Under the pieces are notes generated by a model that saw only the letters and a program-made list of their open reading frames with translations, was not told the DNA's origin and did no database searches. A stretch of DNA of 64,000 nt from Rhizobium sp. CFBP 8762. Lineage in GTDB: Bacteria > Pseudomonadota > Alphaproteobacteria > Rhizobiales > Rhizobiaceae. Location: NCBI RefSeq assembly GCF_014841565.1, contig NZ_JACYUD010000010.1, positions 1 to 64,000 on the forward strand. Reading direction: 5' to 3'. The position numbers were made by a program, and so were the translations under genes. This document shows positions 25,501-34,538 of the stretch, one piece after another; within the stretch, counting starts at the first letter, position 1; each line of letters begins with the position of its first letter.

Positions 25501-28500
25501 ATGGCGCATCTGCACCTGGCTTCGCGTCCATGCATGGCTGAGTTCGTGCGTGAAGCTGTCGGGGTGGCGATAGGCATCCACCGCCCGTTCCACTTCCTCC
25601 CGGCTTGGTGCAGCGATGGTCCAGAAGATCACCGCTACCTTCTTGCCGGCGGGAATGCGCACCACGCGCCGCAGCGCCATGATGGGGTCCAGCGTAAAGC
25701 CATCCGTACCAGACAGCTTGGCATTGCTGTCAAACGCTGCGGCTTCGGCCAAGGTGCGCCCGCGCCCGATAAAGCGGCGGCGGTCCGTCTCCACTTCGGT
25801 GTGGCGCGAGGTTCCAGCATTGTCGGCAATCATATGCGCAACCTGAATATCAGGCTCGCTTGGGCTGCGCTTGTTGCGGGCGACATAGATCACATCACCG
25901 GTTTTGCCAATTTCCGTTTTCAGGAACATTTTTGAAAACAGCGGGTGCGCACTGTCGGCATCGTCCGAGCCGACAACAGGCTCGGCGTAGGACGTGACTT
26001 CGATGAAGCGGTCTTCCGTGCCGAAATTGTGCAACGTGATCCGGCGACCTTCGGCGTCATGCTCGGTTGCGATGATGCATTCGACCTCGCTGGTGAGATC
26101 GCCAACGGATTTGACGAATTCCACCTTGTCGTCGCCGAACAGCGCTCTTGTGGTTTCCCCTTCCGCGCGGCGCGGCTCGGCAGTGGCAGACCACCACGCG
26201 CCGCTTTCCGTATCCCGCAGGAAGATGAACGTGCCCCAGCGATCTTCCGTCGGATCGGGCTTCCAGCGGGTAACCGACTGGCCGTTCCAGCGCGAATAGC
26301 CCGAACCGGATGCCGTCATCATGACGGAGTAATGGCCGTTGGACAGGAATGCGGTTTCGCGTTCCTTCGCCAGCGGTTCCACGATGGTCCGCACTTCCGG
26401 GCGCAGCAGATCGTCCTGACCCGTGCCAAGAGACTCCGGCTCCCGTTTTGCATTTATGATCGGAATGTCGCGCGGTGCCTTTTCCTGCAACAGCAGTTCA
26501 GCAGCCTCGATCACGGGATCGGCATGGAAGCGCTCACGCAAAATCCCGTCAAAAGCGACATTGGCGACGGCGGCAATCGACATGCCATGGTGGTGCGCAT
26601 AGTAGTTGCGCACAACGGCATAGGTCTGCCCTTCCGGCACGCGGGTCGGCGTGAAGTCCACCGCATCGTGGTAGCCATAGGCACCCATGGCACCGAGTTT
26701 GCGCAGGCGCATAAGGTTTTCCAGCGATGCTTCCGGCTCATACTGGCTGGCGAGAATCGAGGCATAGGGTGCCACCACCGCATTTTGACCCAAACCGCGC
26801 TTCAGGCCGAGGGTAGGTACACCGAAGTTGGTATACTGATAGGTCAATTCGTGGTCGCGCGCATTGAAAGCGGCCTCTGAAATCCCCCAGGGGATATTCA
26901 GACGGCGGCCATGATTCATCTGCTCCTGCACGATCAAATTGTTGGTTTGGTTGAGAATACCGCCTTGACGCTCCTGCATGACCAGCGGGGGCATCAGATA
27001 TTCGAACATCGAGCCCGACCAGGAAATCAGGGCACCCCGTGCACCGATCGGCACGATGGGGCGGCCAAGCTTGTACCAGTGCTCGGTGGGCAAATCGCCC
27101 TTGGCAATGGCAAACAAGCTGGTCAGACGTGCTTCCGAGGCCAGAAGATCGTAGCAGGATTCGTCCAGTTCGCCGGAATCGACACGGAAACCGATGGACA
27201 ACAGGCGACGCTCGTGACGGAACAGGAAGCTGAAATCCATTGAGAACGCGATGTCGCGGGTGCGGTCCCGCAGCACGTTCAGCCGCTGGCGCATGGATTC
27301 GATAGCGCCGATATCATAAACGCTGTCGGCAATATGCGCCTCGCAGGTGTGCACCAGCGTGTTGGCCCAATAGGTCAACTCGCCGCTTTGGACACTGCGC
27401 ACTTCATGGTCGAGGTTGACGGTCAGCTTGTGCAGATCCCGTGCCAGCACCGCCAGATTCAGCACGCGAATGGACGCGAACTCCGGCTCCCGCTGCACGG
27501 CTTGCAGGGCGTTGCCAAAGCCTGTGATACGCTCTTCAATCAGACGGCGCAAAGGACGCACGGTCTTGCGGTCATCGGGTAGATCGTGAAGGGCTTCGCC
27601 CACGATGGCCGCAACATCACCAATGCCGGTAAAGCTACCCTGAACATGCGCGGATGGCGCTTCTGCCCACTCACGGCACATGGAGGAAACGGCAACCAGA
27701 TGGCCCGCAAGGTTTCCGCTGTCGACAGCAGAAACATATTTCGGCTCCATCGTCGCCAGCGTGTCGGTGGTGTACCAGTTGAACAAATGGCCGCGATATT
27801 TCGGCAGACGGTCGATGGTGGCGACGGTCTGTTCCAGACGGCGAATGGTCTCCTCGAAACTGATCCAGCCGAAATCACGGGCCGAGATGACCGACAGCAG
27901 GTAGACGCCCATATTGGTCGGCGACGTGCGCGCCGCAATGACCGGCTGCGGGGTTTCCTGATAATTATCCGGTGGCAGGAAGTTCTGTTCCGGCGTAACG
28001 AAGGTATCGAAGTAGCGCCATGTACGCCGCGCAATCATGCGCAGTTCATGCACAACGCTTTCCGACACCACGAGTTGGTCTTCCGTTTCGGCGGACTGGC
28101 TGACGAACCACGCGACGGCGGGGGAGAGGGCCCAGATCAAGGCAAATGGAATGCCAATAAACGGCAGGCCGGTTGATGAGACAGCCGCCAGCGCGAGCGA
28201 CAGAACAGCTAGAGCCGGGGCAGCCCACATGGCCTTGTAGTAATCGGCAATGCTGGTGTGGGCAGAGCTTTGCGCCTGCGCTGCCGTGCGCCATTCCAGC
28301 ATCAGCTTGCGGCTGACGAAGGTGCGGTACAGGGAGCGCACGATGGCGTCCGTCATCATGGCAGCGCCATGGGCGATGAAGATAATCCGCAACGCTACCT
28401 GTGCATTGGCTGCACGGATTTCCGACAGGACCGCATGGAAATGTGCACGTGCAACGATATCATTGCGGCGCGGCATCAGGCCGGATACGAGCGAAAGCGT

Positions 28501-31035
28501 GGGCGCCACGAACAGGCTGAAAATCAGTACCACCTGCCAGATCAGCGCCTGTGTGGGCTGCATGTAGTACCAGCCCATAACGGAGGCCGCCAGCCACGCC
28601 AGCGGAATGAGAGAGCGACGCAGATTGTCGTACATTTTCCAGCGGCCCAGCATGGACACGCCGTTGGTCAGATCCGCCATGTACGGCAGCAACTGCCAGT
28701 CGCCCCGCGCCCAGCGGTGCTGACGCGACATTTCCACCTCGTAGCGGATCGGGTAGTCTTCCACCAGTTCCACATCCGTCACCAGCGCGCAGTGCGCCAT
28801 AGAACCTTCCAGCAAATCGTGGCTCAGAACCGAGTTTTCCTCGATCTTGCCTTTCAATACCGTTTCAAACGCGTCGACGTGGTAGAGACCTTTGCCGGTA
28901 AACGTCCCCTCGCCCGCGATATCTTGATAGACATCGGATACGCTGAACACGTAGGGGTCGATACCGCGGTTGACCGAAAAGATGCGCTGGAATGCCGAGG
29001 CCTCACTGCCGGTGGTGAGCGACGGTGTGACGCGCGGCTGCAAGATACCGTAACCGCCAACAATTTTCTGTGTCTTGAAATCGATAACCGGACGGTTGAT
29101 CGGGTGGTACAGCTTGCCGACAAGCTTGGTCACCGCATCGCGCATCAGGCGGGTATCGGAGTCCAGCGTCATCACATACTGCACATTGTCCGGCACCGTA
29201 TTGGCACCCTGAATATAGCTGGTGTCACGGTCGCCGCGCAGCAGCATGTTCAGTTCATGCAGCTTGCCGCGCTTGCGCTCCCAGCCCATCCACACGCCTT
29301 CGGCCTCATTGTAGAGGCGACGGCGGTGCAGCAGAAAGAAACGGTTCTTGCCGTCAAAGGCATAGCGCGCTGAAAGCGTTGCAATTTCCTGCTTCGCGTA
29401 ATCCAGCACATCCTGATCGGCAGCGTTTTCCTCGTAAGCCGCGTCCGGCCAGTCGGACAGCAGCGCGAAATAAACTTCGCCCTTGGGGTTGGCGAGATAG
29501 TGCACTTCCAGATTGCGCACCAGCTCGTCCACATGGTCGCGCTTGGCAATCATACACGGTACAGCCACCAGCGTACGGGCCTCCGGCGGAATACCCTCTA
29601 AAAACTCGTAGCCAACGAGGCGCGTCGGTGGCACAAACATGGTGACCAGCGTGTTGAACAGGCCCATTGCCCCTTCCGAAGCAGGCAAGGCAAACAACAC
29701 AAGGATGATGATCTTGGCACCATTGGGAATGTCCATGGGGCCAACGAACAAGTACACAGCCACCATGGCCAGAATGGTCAGGATGACGTTTGGCGCCGCA
29801 ATCGCGACCCAGTCGAGGGAGCGGCCCATGCGCACGATACCGTGAAGAAGATTGGGTGTGTAACCAATCTTCTTTTCCAGCTCCATCCGGCGCTTGCCGA
29901 CCAGGAACTCGCCGACATTGGCACCCTGAGTGCTGGCCCCCTGACCATTGGAAAGTGCATCGCGCGTCAGTTCAAGAGCTGTCTGCGTAACTTCATATTC
30001 ACTTTTGCCGCAGCGGCGGGCCAGGCGTTCGATGGTGCTGCGATATTTGTTGCGCGAGCCGAAATCCAGATCGGTATAGTCGGAGCCTTCACGCAGCGCG
30101 GCGTCCACCTTGCTGACGCTTTCAAACCAGACCGCCCAGTCGGTATCGTCAATTTCGCGCAAGCTGCGGATCAGGTTGCCCATGGTTACGTTGCCTGAGG
30201 CCAGACGACCGTGCTCGGCCATCAGGGCTTCGTCGGCATCGCTGTTGCGGGCTTCCAGCTTTTCTTCCAGCCAGTTGATAACCATGGCAGACGCATGCGA
30301 ACCGTCACGCAGACGGTAGAGCATTTGCGTCACGAACGTATTGTCAGAGGTGTATGGCAGAATTTCCGACAGGATGGTGCCGGATTTGTCCATGTCGTTC
30401 AGCCGCACGATTTCATCGGCAGCCTCATTGGCGCGGCGGCGCATCAGGCGCGAGCGCTCTACCCGGATGGAAATACGGCGCAGATTTTCAATCAGCACAA
30501 AGCGCACGATGGATGGCAGCGCCCACAACTCGCCGATTTTCAGCGTATCGCGGCTTTGGAACCCTTCCACCATCGCCGTGATGCTTTCACGTGAAACAGA
30601 ACTGTGCGAGTGCGCCACATAGAGCCACGCCAGCGCCAGCACGCGGGGAATGGCCGCCCCGGCAACGATGACAGTGGGAAGCTGACGGTAGAACTTGCGC
30701 GGAAAATCACGCCGGACTTCCTGAATGGCCTCTTCCACCAGATAGTGATTGTCCAGCAGCCATTCGGCGGCCGGCGTAATGGTTGCTCCGGACGCAACGT
30801 CGCCGGCCGTGACCTGATAAACGCGGAAGATTTCCTGCTCGTTTTCCAGATGCCGCTTGTGAAACTCAATCGGGTAGAACCCGGGCAGGGTTTCCATACG
30901 CCCTTCTGCCAGTGCCGCACCGGCATCGCGAAGCTGATCCATGGAATAATAAGCAGACCGAATGGAATCGTTGAAATCAAACTGCTTGGGTTCCGCGTCA
31001 CGGGAGGCGGCTGGCGATTTGTTTTGAAGGGACAT
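22555..31035 (-). CDS. ndvB: Cyclic beta-1,2-glucan synthase
   Basis: About 2,826 residues from the ATG at 31035 (the frame opens at 31083); length agrees with NdvB/ChvB/Cgs (~2,830-2,870). The N-terminal third is a membrane-bound GT84 glycosyltransferase with several membrane segments around residues 410-480 and 815-1000, the donor-site TLDSDTRL near 640 and the processive QHRWARGDW near 785. The C-terminal part is a GH94-like glucan phosphorylase domain that controls chain length, with GGDWNDGMNRVG near 2,540. The protein primes, elongates, trims and cyclises glucan from UDP-glucose; NdvA exports it. No clear ribosome site precedes any candidate start, so the N-terminus is uncertain. Confidence 0.96.
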   Translation of the reverse strand: MSLQNKSPAASRDAEPKQFDFNDSIRSAYYSMDQLRDAGAALAEGRMETLPGFYPIEFHKRHLENEQEIFRVYQVTAGDVASGATITPAAEWLLDNHYLVEEAIQEVRRDFPRKFYRQLPTVIVAGAAIPRVLALAWLYVAHSHSSVSRESITAMVEGFQSRDTLKIGELWALPSIVRFVLIENLRRISIRVERSRLMRRRANEAADEIVRLNDMDKSGTILSEILPYTSDNTFVTQMLYRLRDGSHASAMVINWLEEKLEARNSDADEALMAEHGRLASGNVTMGNLIRSLREIDDTDWAVWFESVSKVDAALREGSDYTDLDFGSRNKYRSTIERLARRCGKSEYEVTQTALELTRDALSNGQGASTQGANVGEFLVGKRRMELEKKIGYTPNLLHGIVRMGRSLDWVAIAAPNVILTILAMVAVYLFVGPMDIPNGAKIIILVLFALPASEGAMGLFNTLVTMFVPPTRLVGYEFLEGIPPEARTLVAVPCMIAKRDHVDELVRNLEVHYLANPKGEVYFALLSDWPDAAYEENAADQDVLDYAKQEIATLSARYAFDGKNRFFLLHRRRLYNEAEGVWMGWERKRGKLHELNMLLRGDRDTSYIQGANTVPDNVQYVMTLDSDTRLMRDAVTKLVGKLYHPINRPVIDFKTQKIVGGYGILQPRVTPSLTTGSEASAFQRIFSVNRGIDPYVFSVSDVYQDIAGEGTFTGKGLYHVDAFETVLKGKIEENSVLSHDLLEGSMAHCALVTDVELVEDYPIRYEVEMSRQHRWARGDWQLLPYMADLTNGVSMLGRWKMYDNLRRSLIPLAWLAASVMGWYYMQPTQALIWQVVLIFSLFVAPTLSLVSGLMPRRNDIVARAHFHAVLSEIRAANAQVALRIIFIAHGAAMMTDAIVRSLYRTFVSRKLMLEWRTAAQAQSSAHTSIADYYKAMWAAPALAVLSLALAAVSSTGLPFIGIPFALIWALSPAVAWFVSQSAETEDQLVVSESVVHELRMIARRTWRYFDTFVTPEQNFLPPDNYQETPQPVIAARTSPTNMGVYLLSVISARDFGWISFEETIRRLEQTVATIDRLPKYRGHLFNWYTTDTLATMEPKYVSAVDSGNLAGHLVAVSSMCREWAEAPSAHVQGSFTGIGDVAAIVGEALHDLPDDRKTVRPLRRLIEERITGFGNALQAVQREPEFASIRVLNLAVLARDLHKLTVNLDHEVRSVQSGELTYWANTLVHTCEAHIADSVYDIGAIESMRQRLNVLRDRTRDIAFSMDFSFLFRHERRLLSIGFRVDSGELDESCYDLLASEARLTSLFAIAKGDLPTEHWYKLGRPIVPIGARGALISWSGSMFEYLMPPLVMQERQGGILNQTNNLIVQEQMNHGRRLNIPWGISEAAFNARDHELTYQYTNFGVPTLGLKRGLGQNAVVAPYASILASQYEPEASLENLMRLRKLGAMGAYGYHDAVDFTPTRVPEGQTYAVVRNYYAHHHGMSIAAVANVAFDGILRERFHADPVIEAAELLLQEKAPRDIPIINAKREPESLGTGQDDLLRPEVRTIVEPLAKERETAFLSNGHYSVMMTASGSGYSRWNGQSVTRWKPDPTEDRWGTFIFLRDTESGAWWSATAEPRRAEGETTRALFGDDKVEFVKSVGDLTSEVECIIATEHDAEGRRITLHNFGTEDRFIEVTSYAEPVVGSDDADSAHPLFSKMFLKTEIGKTGDVIYVARNKRSPSEPDIQVAHMIADNAGTSRHTEVETDRRRFIGRGRTLAEAAAFDSNAKLSGTDGFTLDPIMALRRVVRIPAGKKVAVIFWTIAAPSREEVERAVDAYRHPDSFTHELSHAWTRSQVQMRHVGITSQEAASFQTLGRYLTYPDMQLRADLATVQAGLGPQSLLWPLAISGDFPIFALRINDDVDLGIAKEALRAQEYLRARGVIADLVIINERAASYAQDMQHTLDAMCENLRGHGDGLRQHIFAVRRDVMDAATWQALLASARAVFHARNGKIADQILRAASLFVTPGVKAEPAVPLLVSAMLPVEPIADAAVNGDGLTFWNGFGGFSPDGDEYVTRLRGGEATPHPWINVISNDVFGFHVSSEGAAFTWSKNSRDYQLTPWTNDPVINRPGEALFIKDLGNGEVYTPYAALSRDRSVVFETRHGLGYSVFSSQQNGLDIEVLQTVDRQKPVKYARMTLTNTGGVRRKLRLYGYVEWVLGNNPTKTAPFVMTTHEQAQNALMASNPYSVDNSTRAAFFSASEPVSGFTASRREFLGRGGGIYAPQSVLGGSLLSGTTDADGDPCAALAVDITLKAGESQSVTFLLGDAENEAQARAVLGDVRLHDVNKVLEDNRTFWKSFTGTLQVDTPDVALNNMVNAWLPYQSLGCRIMARSAFYQASGAFGFRDQLQDTLAFLIHQPELARAQILNASARQFIEGDVLHWWLPGTGAGVRTIISDDVVWLAHAVQNYVSVTGDQAILDTDIPFIEGAALAEGQHDSFFTPKISETTASLYEHCAKALDLAIQRTGENGMPLILGGDWNDGMNRVGEKGKGTSVWLGWFLAGTLRAFLPIAEARGDTARVQAWEAHLPALKDALESAGWDGDYYRRGTFDDGELLGSASSEECRIDSIAQSWSVLSGEGTPERSHRAMDAVLAQLVDEEHGIIRLFTPPLSHTKQEPGYIKSYPPGVRENGGQYTHAATWVVLALAAQGRADDAYRCFQMLNPVKHAENAGEAELYRTEPYVVAADIYGEGQLTGRGGWTWYTGSAGWLYRAAIEGILGIHKKGDRLFVKPVLPTEWPGFTATLVLDGKPRTIAVTRAEGGYAVTIDGVDVGTDDGLTI

Positions 31036-31277
31036 GTGTATGAGTTTAATCCAAGTTGAATGGTTCGGCATGCAAGAACTCATATGCCGGTATGCTTATG
31101 GTCTGTCGAGTGCCCGTCAGGGCAGAATGGGCGTATTCCGCTTCTGGCATGAAAGTGGCATTTTTTTGCCTGCAAGCCAAGCAGTTGGCACAGGTCAGAG
31201 TCCGAAATTAGGCGAGCAGCCATAACGGCTTGAACGGGGATTGGTTCCGGTGTCGCGGCGTTCAGCAATCACCGACC

Positions 31278-31703
31278 TTATCGGTCAATCCGGGTTGATA
31301 GAATGATAGAGCTTTGCGTGCGCTCCACCCCGTCAATGTCTCCAATGCGATCAATGATAAGATCAAGCTCCTGAATAGAGCCTGCGGACACCACGGCGAT
31401 CAAATCAAACCCGCCACTGACGGAGTGAAGCTGGCCAACGGCGCGAATGGCTTCCAGCTGCGGCGTCACCCGCGCCAGCGCTTTGGGAGCAAGCGTTATC
31501 ATGACATGGGCCCGCACAATGCCCCGCTGGAATTCGTCGGATAGCCTGACCCCGTAGCCGGTAATAACGCCATCGCGCTCCAACCGCTCCAGCCGCGCCT
31601 GCACTGTCGTGCGTGACAGGTTTAGTTTCCGCGCCAGCATGGCGGTGGATAACCGGGCATTTTCACTCAACAGGGAAATCAATTCCCGGTCCTTCTCACT
31701 CAT
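31278..31703 (-). CDS. Lrp/AsnC-family transcriptional regulator
   Basis: 141 residues from the ATG at 31703, giving the typical MSEKDRELISLLSENARLS start; ATG at 31709 and GTG at 31718 are in frame, and none has a strong ribosome site. The helix-turn-helix is near residues 20-45 (LARKLNLSRTTVQARLERLER), and the RAM effector domain follows (HSVSGGFDLIAVVSAGS). Lrp-type proteins sense amino acids. It is divergent from the lysine 6-dehydrogenase-like gene at 31826, 122 bp away, so lysine or a lysine product is a reasonable effector, by inference. It could also act on ndvB downstream on the same strand, which is less likely. Confidence 0.9.
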   Translation of the reverse strand: MSEKDRELISLLSENARLSTAMLARKLNLSRTTVQARLERLERDGVITGYGVRLSDEFQRGIVRAHVMITLAPKALARVTPQLEAIRAVGQLHSVSGGFDLIAVVSAGSIQELDLIIDRIGDIDGVERTQSSIILSTRIDR

Positions 31704-31825
31704 CGGCATTCTGCACACACGTTTCGGCGTTTCGTCAAAAGAGTGTGTCGTTTTAGATCATTTCACCGCTTCACATCAACCTGCAGGACAATCATCATTG
31801 AACCAACAAACCAGCGGGGATAAAA

Positions 31826-32926
31826 ATGAAACATGTTGTCGTCATCGGCGCAGGCAAAATCGGCTCAACCATTACGCGGCTTCTTAGCCATTCCGGCGAC
31901 TACCACGTAACGGTCGCTGACCGGAGTGACATTCACCTGTCGCACATCGAAAAACACGAGCGGGTTTCCACCGCCACCCTGGATATTGCCGATTCCGATG
32001 CGTTGCAGGCGCTTTTAACGGGCAAGTTCGCCGTGCTCAGCGCGGCACCGTTCCATCTGACAGTGCAGATCGCCAAAGCAGCTGCCGATGCGGGTATCCA
32101 CTATCTCGATCTGACAGAGGATGTGGAATCCACCCGTGTAGTGAAGGCGTTGGCTGAACAGGCCAAGACGGCTTTCATTCCGCAATGTGGGCTTGCGCCC
32201 GGTTTCATTTCGATTGTCGCCCATGATCTCGCCAGCCAGTTCGACACGCTTGACAGCGTCCGCATGCGGGTCGGTGCCCTGCCGCAATACCCCTCCAATG
32301 CGTTGAATTACAATCTGACCTGGAGCACGGATGGTGTTATCAATGAATATATTGAGCCATGTGAAGCAATTGTAGACGGCCACCTCACGGAGGTTCCGGC
32401 ACTGGAGGAGCGCGAAGAGTTTTCGCTCGACGGTGTGACCTACGAAGCCTTCAATACATCCGGTGGTCTTGGTACGCTGTGCGAAACCCTAAAGGGCAAA
32501 GTGCGCACGCTGAATTACCGCACCATCCGCTATCCCGGTCACGCAGCCATTATGAAAGCGCTCCTGAACGATTTGGGATTGCGCCATCGCCGTGACGTGC
32601 TGAAAGACATTCTGGAAAACGCTCTGCCGTCAACAACGCAGGATGTGGTCATTATCTTCGTTACCGTCAGCGGTCGGAAAGATGGGCGTTTGGTGCAGGA
32701 AACCTATGCCAACAAGGTTTACAGTGCCGTTGTTGCAGGACGCATGATGAGCGCCATTCAGATCACGACAGCCGCGTCCATCTGCGCCGTGCTGGATATG
32801 CTGGCCACAGGCGCTTTGAAGGCTCAAGGCTTCGTCCGTCAGGAGGATATCGCGCTGGATGCGTTTCTGGACAGCCGCTTCGGCAGTCATTACCGGCAGG
32901 AGAACCGGGTGCGCGCGGCGAGCTGA
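31826..32926 (+). CDS. Saccharopine dehydrogenase-family protein, probable L-lysine 6-dehydrogenase
   Basis: 366 residues: an N-terminal Rossmann fold with VVVIGAGKIGSTI (residues 4-16) and a C-terminal Sacchrp_dh_C-type domain with LNYRTIRYPGHAAIMKALL near residue 230, typical of lysine 6-dehydrogenases. That enzyme removes the epsilon-amino group of L-lysine using NAD, giving aminoadipate semialdehyde, which cyclises to piperideine-6-carboxylate. Family members can instead be saccharopine or carboxynorspermidine dehydrogenases. The lysine assignment is strengthened by the divergent Lrp gene and by the aminoadipate genes at 40750-46401. GGGGAT serves as ribosome site. A perfect terminator follows. 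Confidence 0.75.
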   Translation: MKHVVVIGAGKIGSTITRLLSHSGDYHVTVADRSDIHLSHIEKHERVSTATLDIADSDALQALLTGKFAVLSAAPFHLTVQIAKAAADAGIHYLDLTEDVESTRVVKALAEQAKTAFIPQCGLAPGFISIVAHDLASQFDTLDSVRMRVGALPQYPSNALNYNLTWSTDGVINEYIEPCEAIVDGHLTEVPALEEREEFSLDGVTYEAFNTSGGLGTLCETLKGKVRTLNYRTIRYPGHAAIMKALLNDLGLRHRRDVLKDILENALPSTTQDVVIIFVTVSGRKDGRLVQETYANKVYSAVVAGRMMSAIQITTAASICAVLDMLATGALKAQGFVRQEDIALDAFLDSRFGSHYRQENRVRAAS

Positions 32927-32930
32927 CACA

Positions 32931-32962
32931 AAAAACCTCCGGTTTTCACCGGAGGTTTCTTT
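32931..32962. terminator. Bidirectional terminator after the lysine 6-dehydrogenase-like gene
   Basis: A perfect 11-bp stem, AAACCTCCGGT (32933-32943) and ACCGGAGGTTT (32948-32958), with loop TTTC, flanked by A and T runs. It sits between convergent genes ending at 32926 and 32980. Confidence 0.92.
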
Positions 32963-32979
32963 AAGGACGATCGACAATA

Positions 32980-33423
32980 CTAGTCGCGCTTGATGACCAT
33001 CGTGTTGACGTCGATGTCAGCTGCCGATTCCAGCTGTTCCTTGGTCAAAGTTGGCGCGGTGATGCGAACGTCGTTGTTTTCAACAACGATATTCAGAGCT
33101 TCCCAGCTGACCAGCACTTCTTTTTCACCCATTCCGAGGAAGCCACCGACTTCAACGAGAGCAGCAGCGATCTTGCCATCGGTACCGACGATGAAGTCTT
33201 CAATTTCGCCGACGACTTCGTTGTTGACACCGTAGATGTTCTTGCCATCCAGATCATCGAGAACGTAGTGCGCACGAGCGGCACCGGCCTGTGCAGGCGG
33301 TAGCACGACGATGGCCGAATTGGTCGCGCCGGGAGCTGTTGTGGTTGCCGTCGTCGCGGTCTGTGCCATTGCAGTTCCGCCGATAAGGGTAGCCAAGCCG
33401 GCTGCGATAATAAAGGTTTTCAT
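32980..33423 (-). CDS. Exported PRC-barrel domain protein
   Basis: 147 residues with a clear signal peptide (MKTFIIAAGLATLIGGTAMAQ, cleavage after AMA), a Thr/Ala-rich linker, and a PRC-barrel domain from about residue 48 (LDDLDGKNIYGVNNEVVGEIEDFIVG ... KEVLVSWEALNI). Periplasmic PRC-barrel proteins are common in this order and are often stress-induced; their molecular role is poorly known. The gene stands alone. An EcfG-like sequence (33487-33511, one mismatch) lies 64 bp upstream of the start, which would fit stress control. Confidence 0.85.
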   Translation of the reverse strand: MKTFIIAAGLATLIGGTAMAQTATTATTTAPGATNSAIVVLPPAQAGAARAHYVLDDLDGKNIYGVNNEVVGEIEDFIVGTDGKIAAALVEVGGFLGMGEKEVLVSWEALNIVVENNDVRITAPTLTKEQLESAADIDVNTMVIKRD

Positions 33424-33486
33424 ACGTGCCTCATAATGTTGTTTTCGGTCCGAACCACTGGTCGTTGCCAGCGGCTTCGTATCGGT

Positions 33487-33511
33487 AATGCACAGGATGC
33501 GCAGTTGTTCC
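33487..33511 (-). promoter_or_regulatory. Candidate EcfG-type promoter for the PRC-barrel gene
   Basis: The minus strand reads GGAAC, 16 nt, then CATT; consensus is GGAAC-N16/17-CGTT. The -35 is perfect and the -10 has one mismatch. Confidence 0.35.
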
Positions 33512-33613
33512 CAATATTTCTAATTTTGCCCGGAGACATAAGCGCCAGCCTTGTCGTGGCTTGACAACGATGCTATGCACGTTTTTACACGATTGTGCAC
33601 GATTGCGGCGTTG

Positions 33614-34456
33614 ATGATGAAACCTTTGATACAAGAGAGACTGTCTGTCATCTCGGCACGGTTAGCCGAGCACGGGCGCGTGCTCTCCAGCGAACTCGCC
33701 GCAGAGTTCCACGTTTCTGAAGACACCATACGTCGTGATCTGCGCGAGCTGGCCGCTGCCGGGTTGTGCAAACGGGTCTATGGCGGGGCGTTGCCGACCG
33801 CAACGCCCAAGGTTCATTTCAACACCCGTTTGACGGACAATCGGGATGTCAAGGCAGCGCTTGCCAGAGCCGCTATCGCTACTCTCAGACCAAACATGAC
33901 GGTGTTTCTGGATTCTGGCACAACCAACCTTGCCATTGCCTTCGCCTTGCCGAAAGATCTGCCGCTGACTGTTGTAACCAACGCACCGACAATCGCTGCT
34001 GCCATTATTCAAACTGCTCAGGTCAATACAACGGAGCTCATCACCATCGGCGGAAACATTCCGATTGCAATTGGCGGTGCAGTGGGGAGTCGCGCCCTGC
34101 GGGATATCGAGGCAATCACGTTCGATATTGCCTGTCTCGGTGCCTGTGGCATTGCGCCCGATACAGGGATCACAGCAGATTATCTTGAGGATGCACACTT
34201 TAAACAGGCGGTAGCTGCGCGCAGCCGTGCTGTCTTGGTAGCGGCAACAAATGACAAGCTTGGCACCGCTGCCGCTCACGCAGTTGTTCCTTTAGACCAG
34301 TGCGATTTTCTTTGCGTCGAGCATGATGCACAGGCACTCGGTCTGTACGAGCGACCGGACTTGACGATACTGCGTGCACCTGACGGTCTTGAGAGATCAG
34401 GACAAACAAAATTTGACGAGAGCATAACGCGACCGGAGCGAAGCGAGGATCGATGA
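33614..34456 (+). CDS. DeoR/GlpR-family transcriptional regulator
   Basis: About 280 residues from the ATG at 33614 (or 33617); an in-frame start at 33551 would add an atypical leader. It has an N-terminal DeoR helix-turn-helix (LAAEFHVSEDTIRRDLRELAAAG near residues 25-47) and a DeoRC sensor domain with FLDSGTTNLAIA near 100 and a GxxG-rich core. DeoR proteins usually sense phosphorylated sugars. The last ~11 residues are encoded by a palindromic repeat (34421-34465), which probably lengthened the tail. The MFS transporter gene starts 83 bp downstream on the same strand and is a likely target. No strong ribosome site is visible. Confidence 0.87.
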   Translation: MMKPLIQERLSVISARLAEHGRVLSSELAAEFHVSEDTIRRDLRELAAAGLCKRVYGGALPTATPKVHFNTRLTDNRDVKAALARAAIATLRPNMTVFLDSGTTNLAIAFALPKDLPLTVVTNAPTIAAAIIQTAQVNTTELITIGGNIPIAIGGAVGSRALRDIEAITFDIACLGACGIAPDTGITADYLEDAHFKQAVAARSRAVLVAATNDKLGTAAAHAVVPLDQCDFLCVEHDAQALGLYERPDLTILRAPDGLERSGQTKFDESITRPERSEDR

Positions 34457-34466
34457 TATTATGCTT
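34421..34466. repeat. Palindromic repeat, family 2, copy A
   Basis: AGCATAA (34421-34427) and TTATGCT (34459-34465) bracket a conserved core GACCGG, AGCGAAGCGAGGATCGA. The second copy is at 43564-43609. The stop codon of the deoR-family gene lies inside this copy. Confidence 0.75.
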
Positions 34467-34538
34467 TTACAATATAGAGCCAGAGCGCCGATCTGATTCA
34501 GTCCGATCGAATAGCGTTCTCATTCTCTGGAGATTTCC

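Noticed and set aside
28258-29373. Several 200-370-codon frames opposite ndvB
   Set aside because: They mirror codon bias of the synthase gene and look like no protein family.
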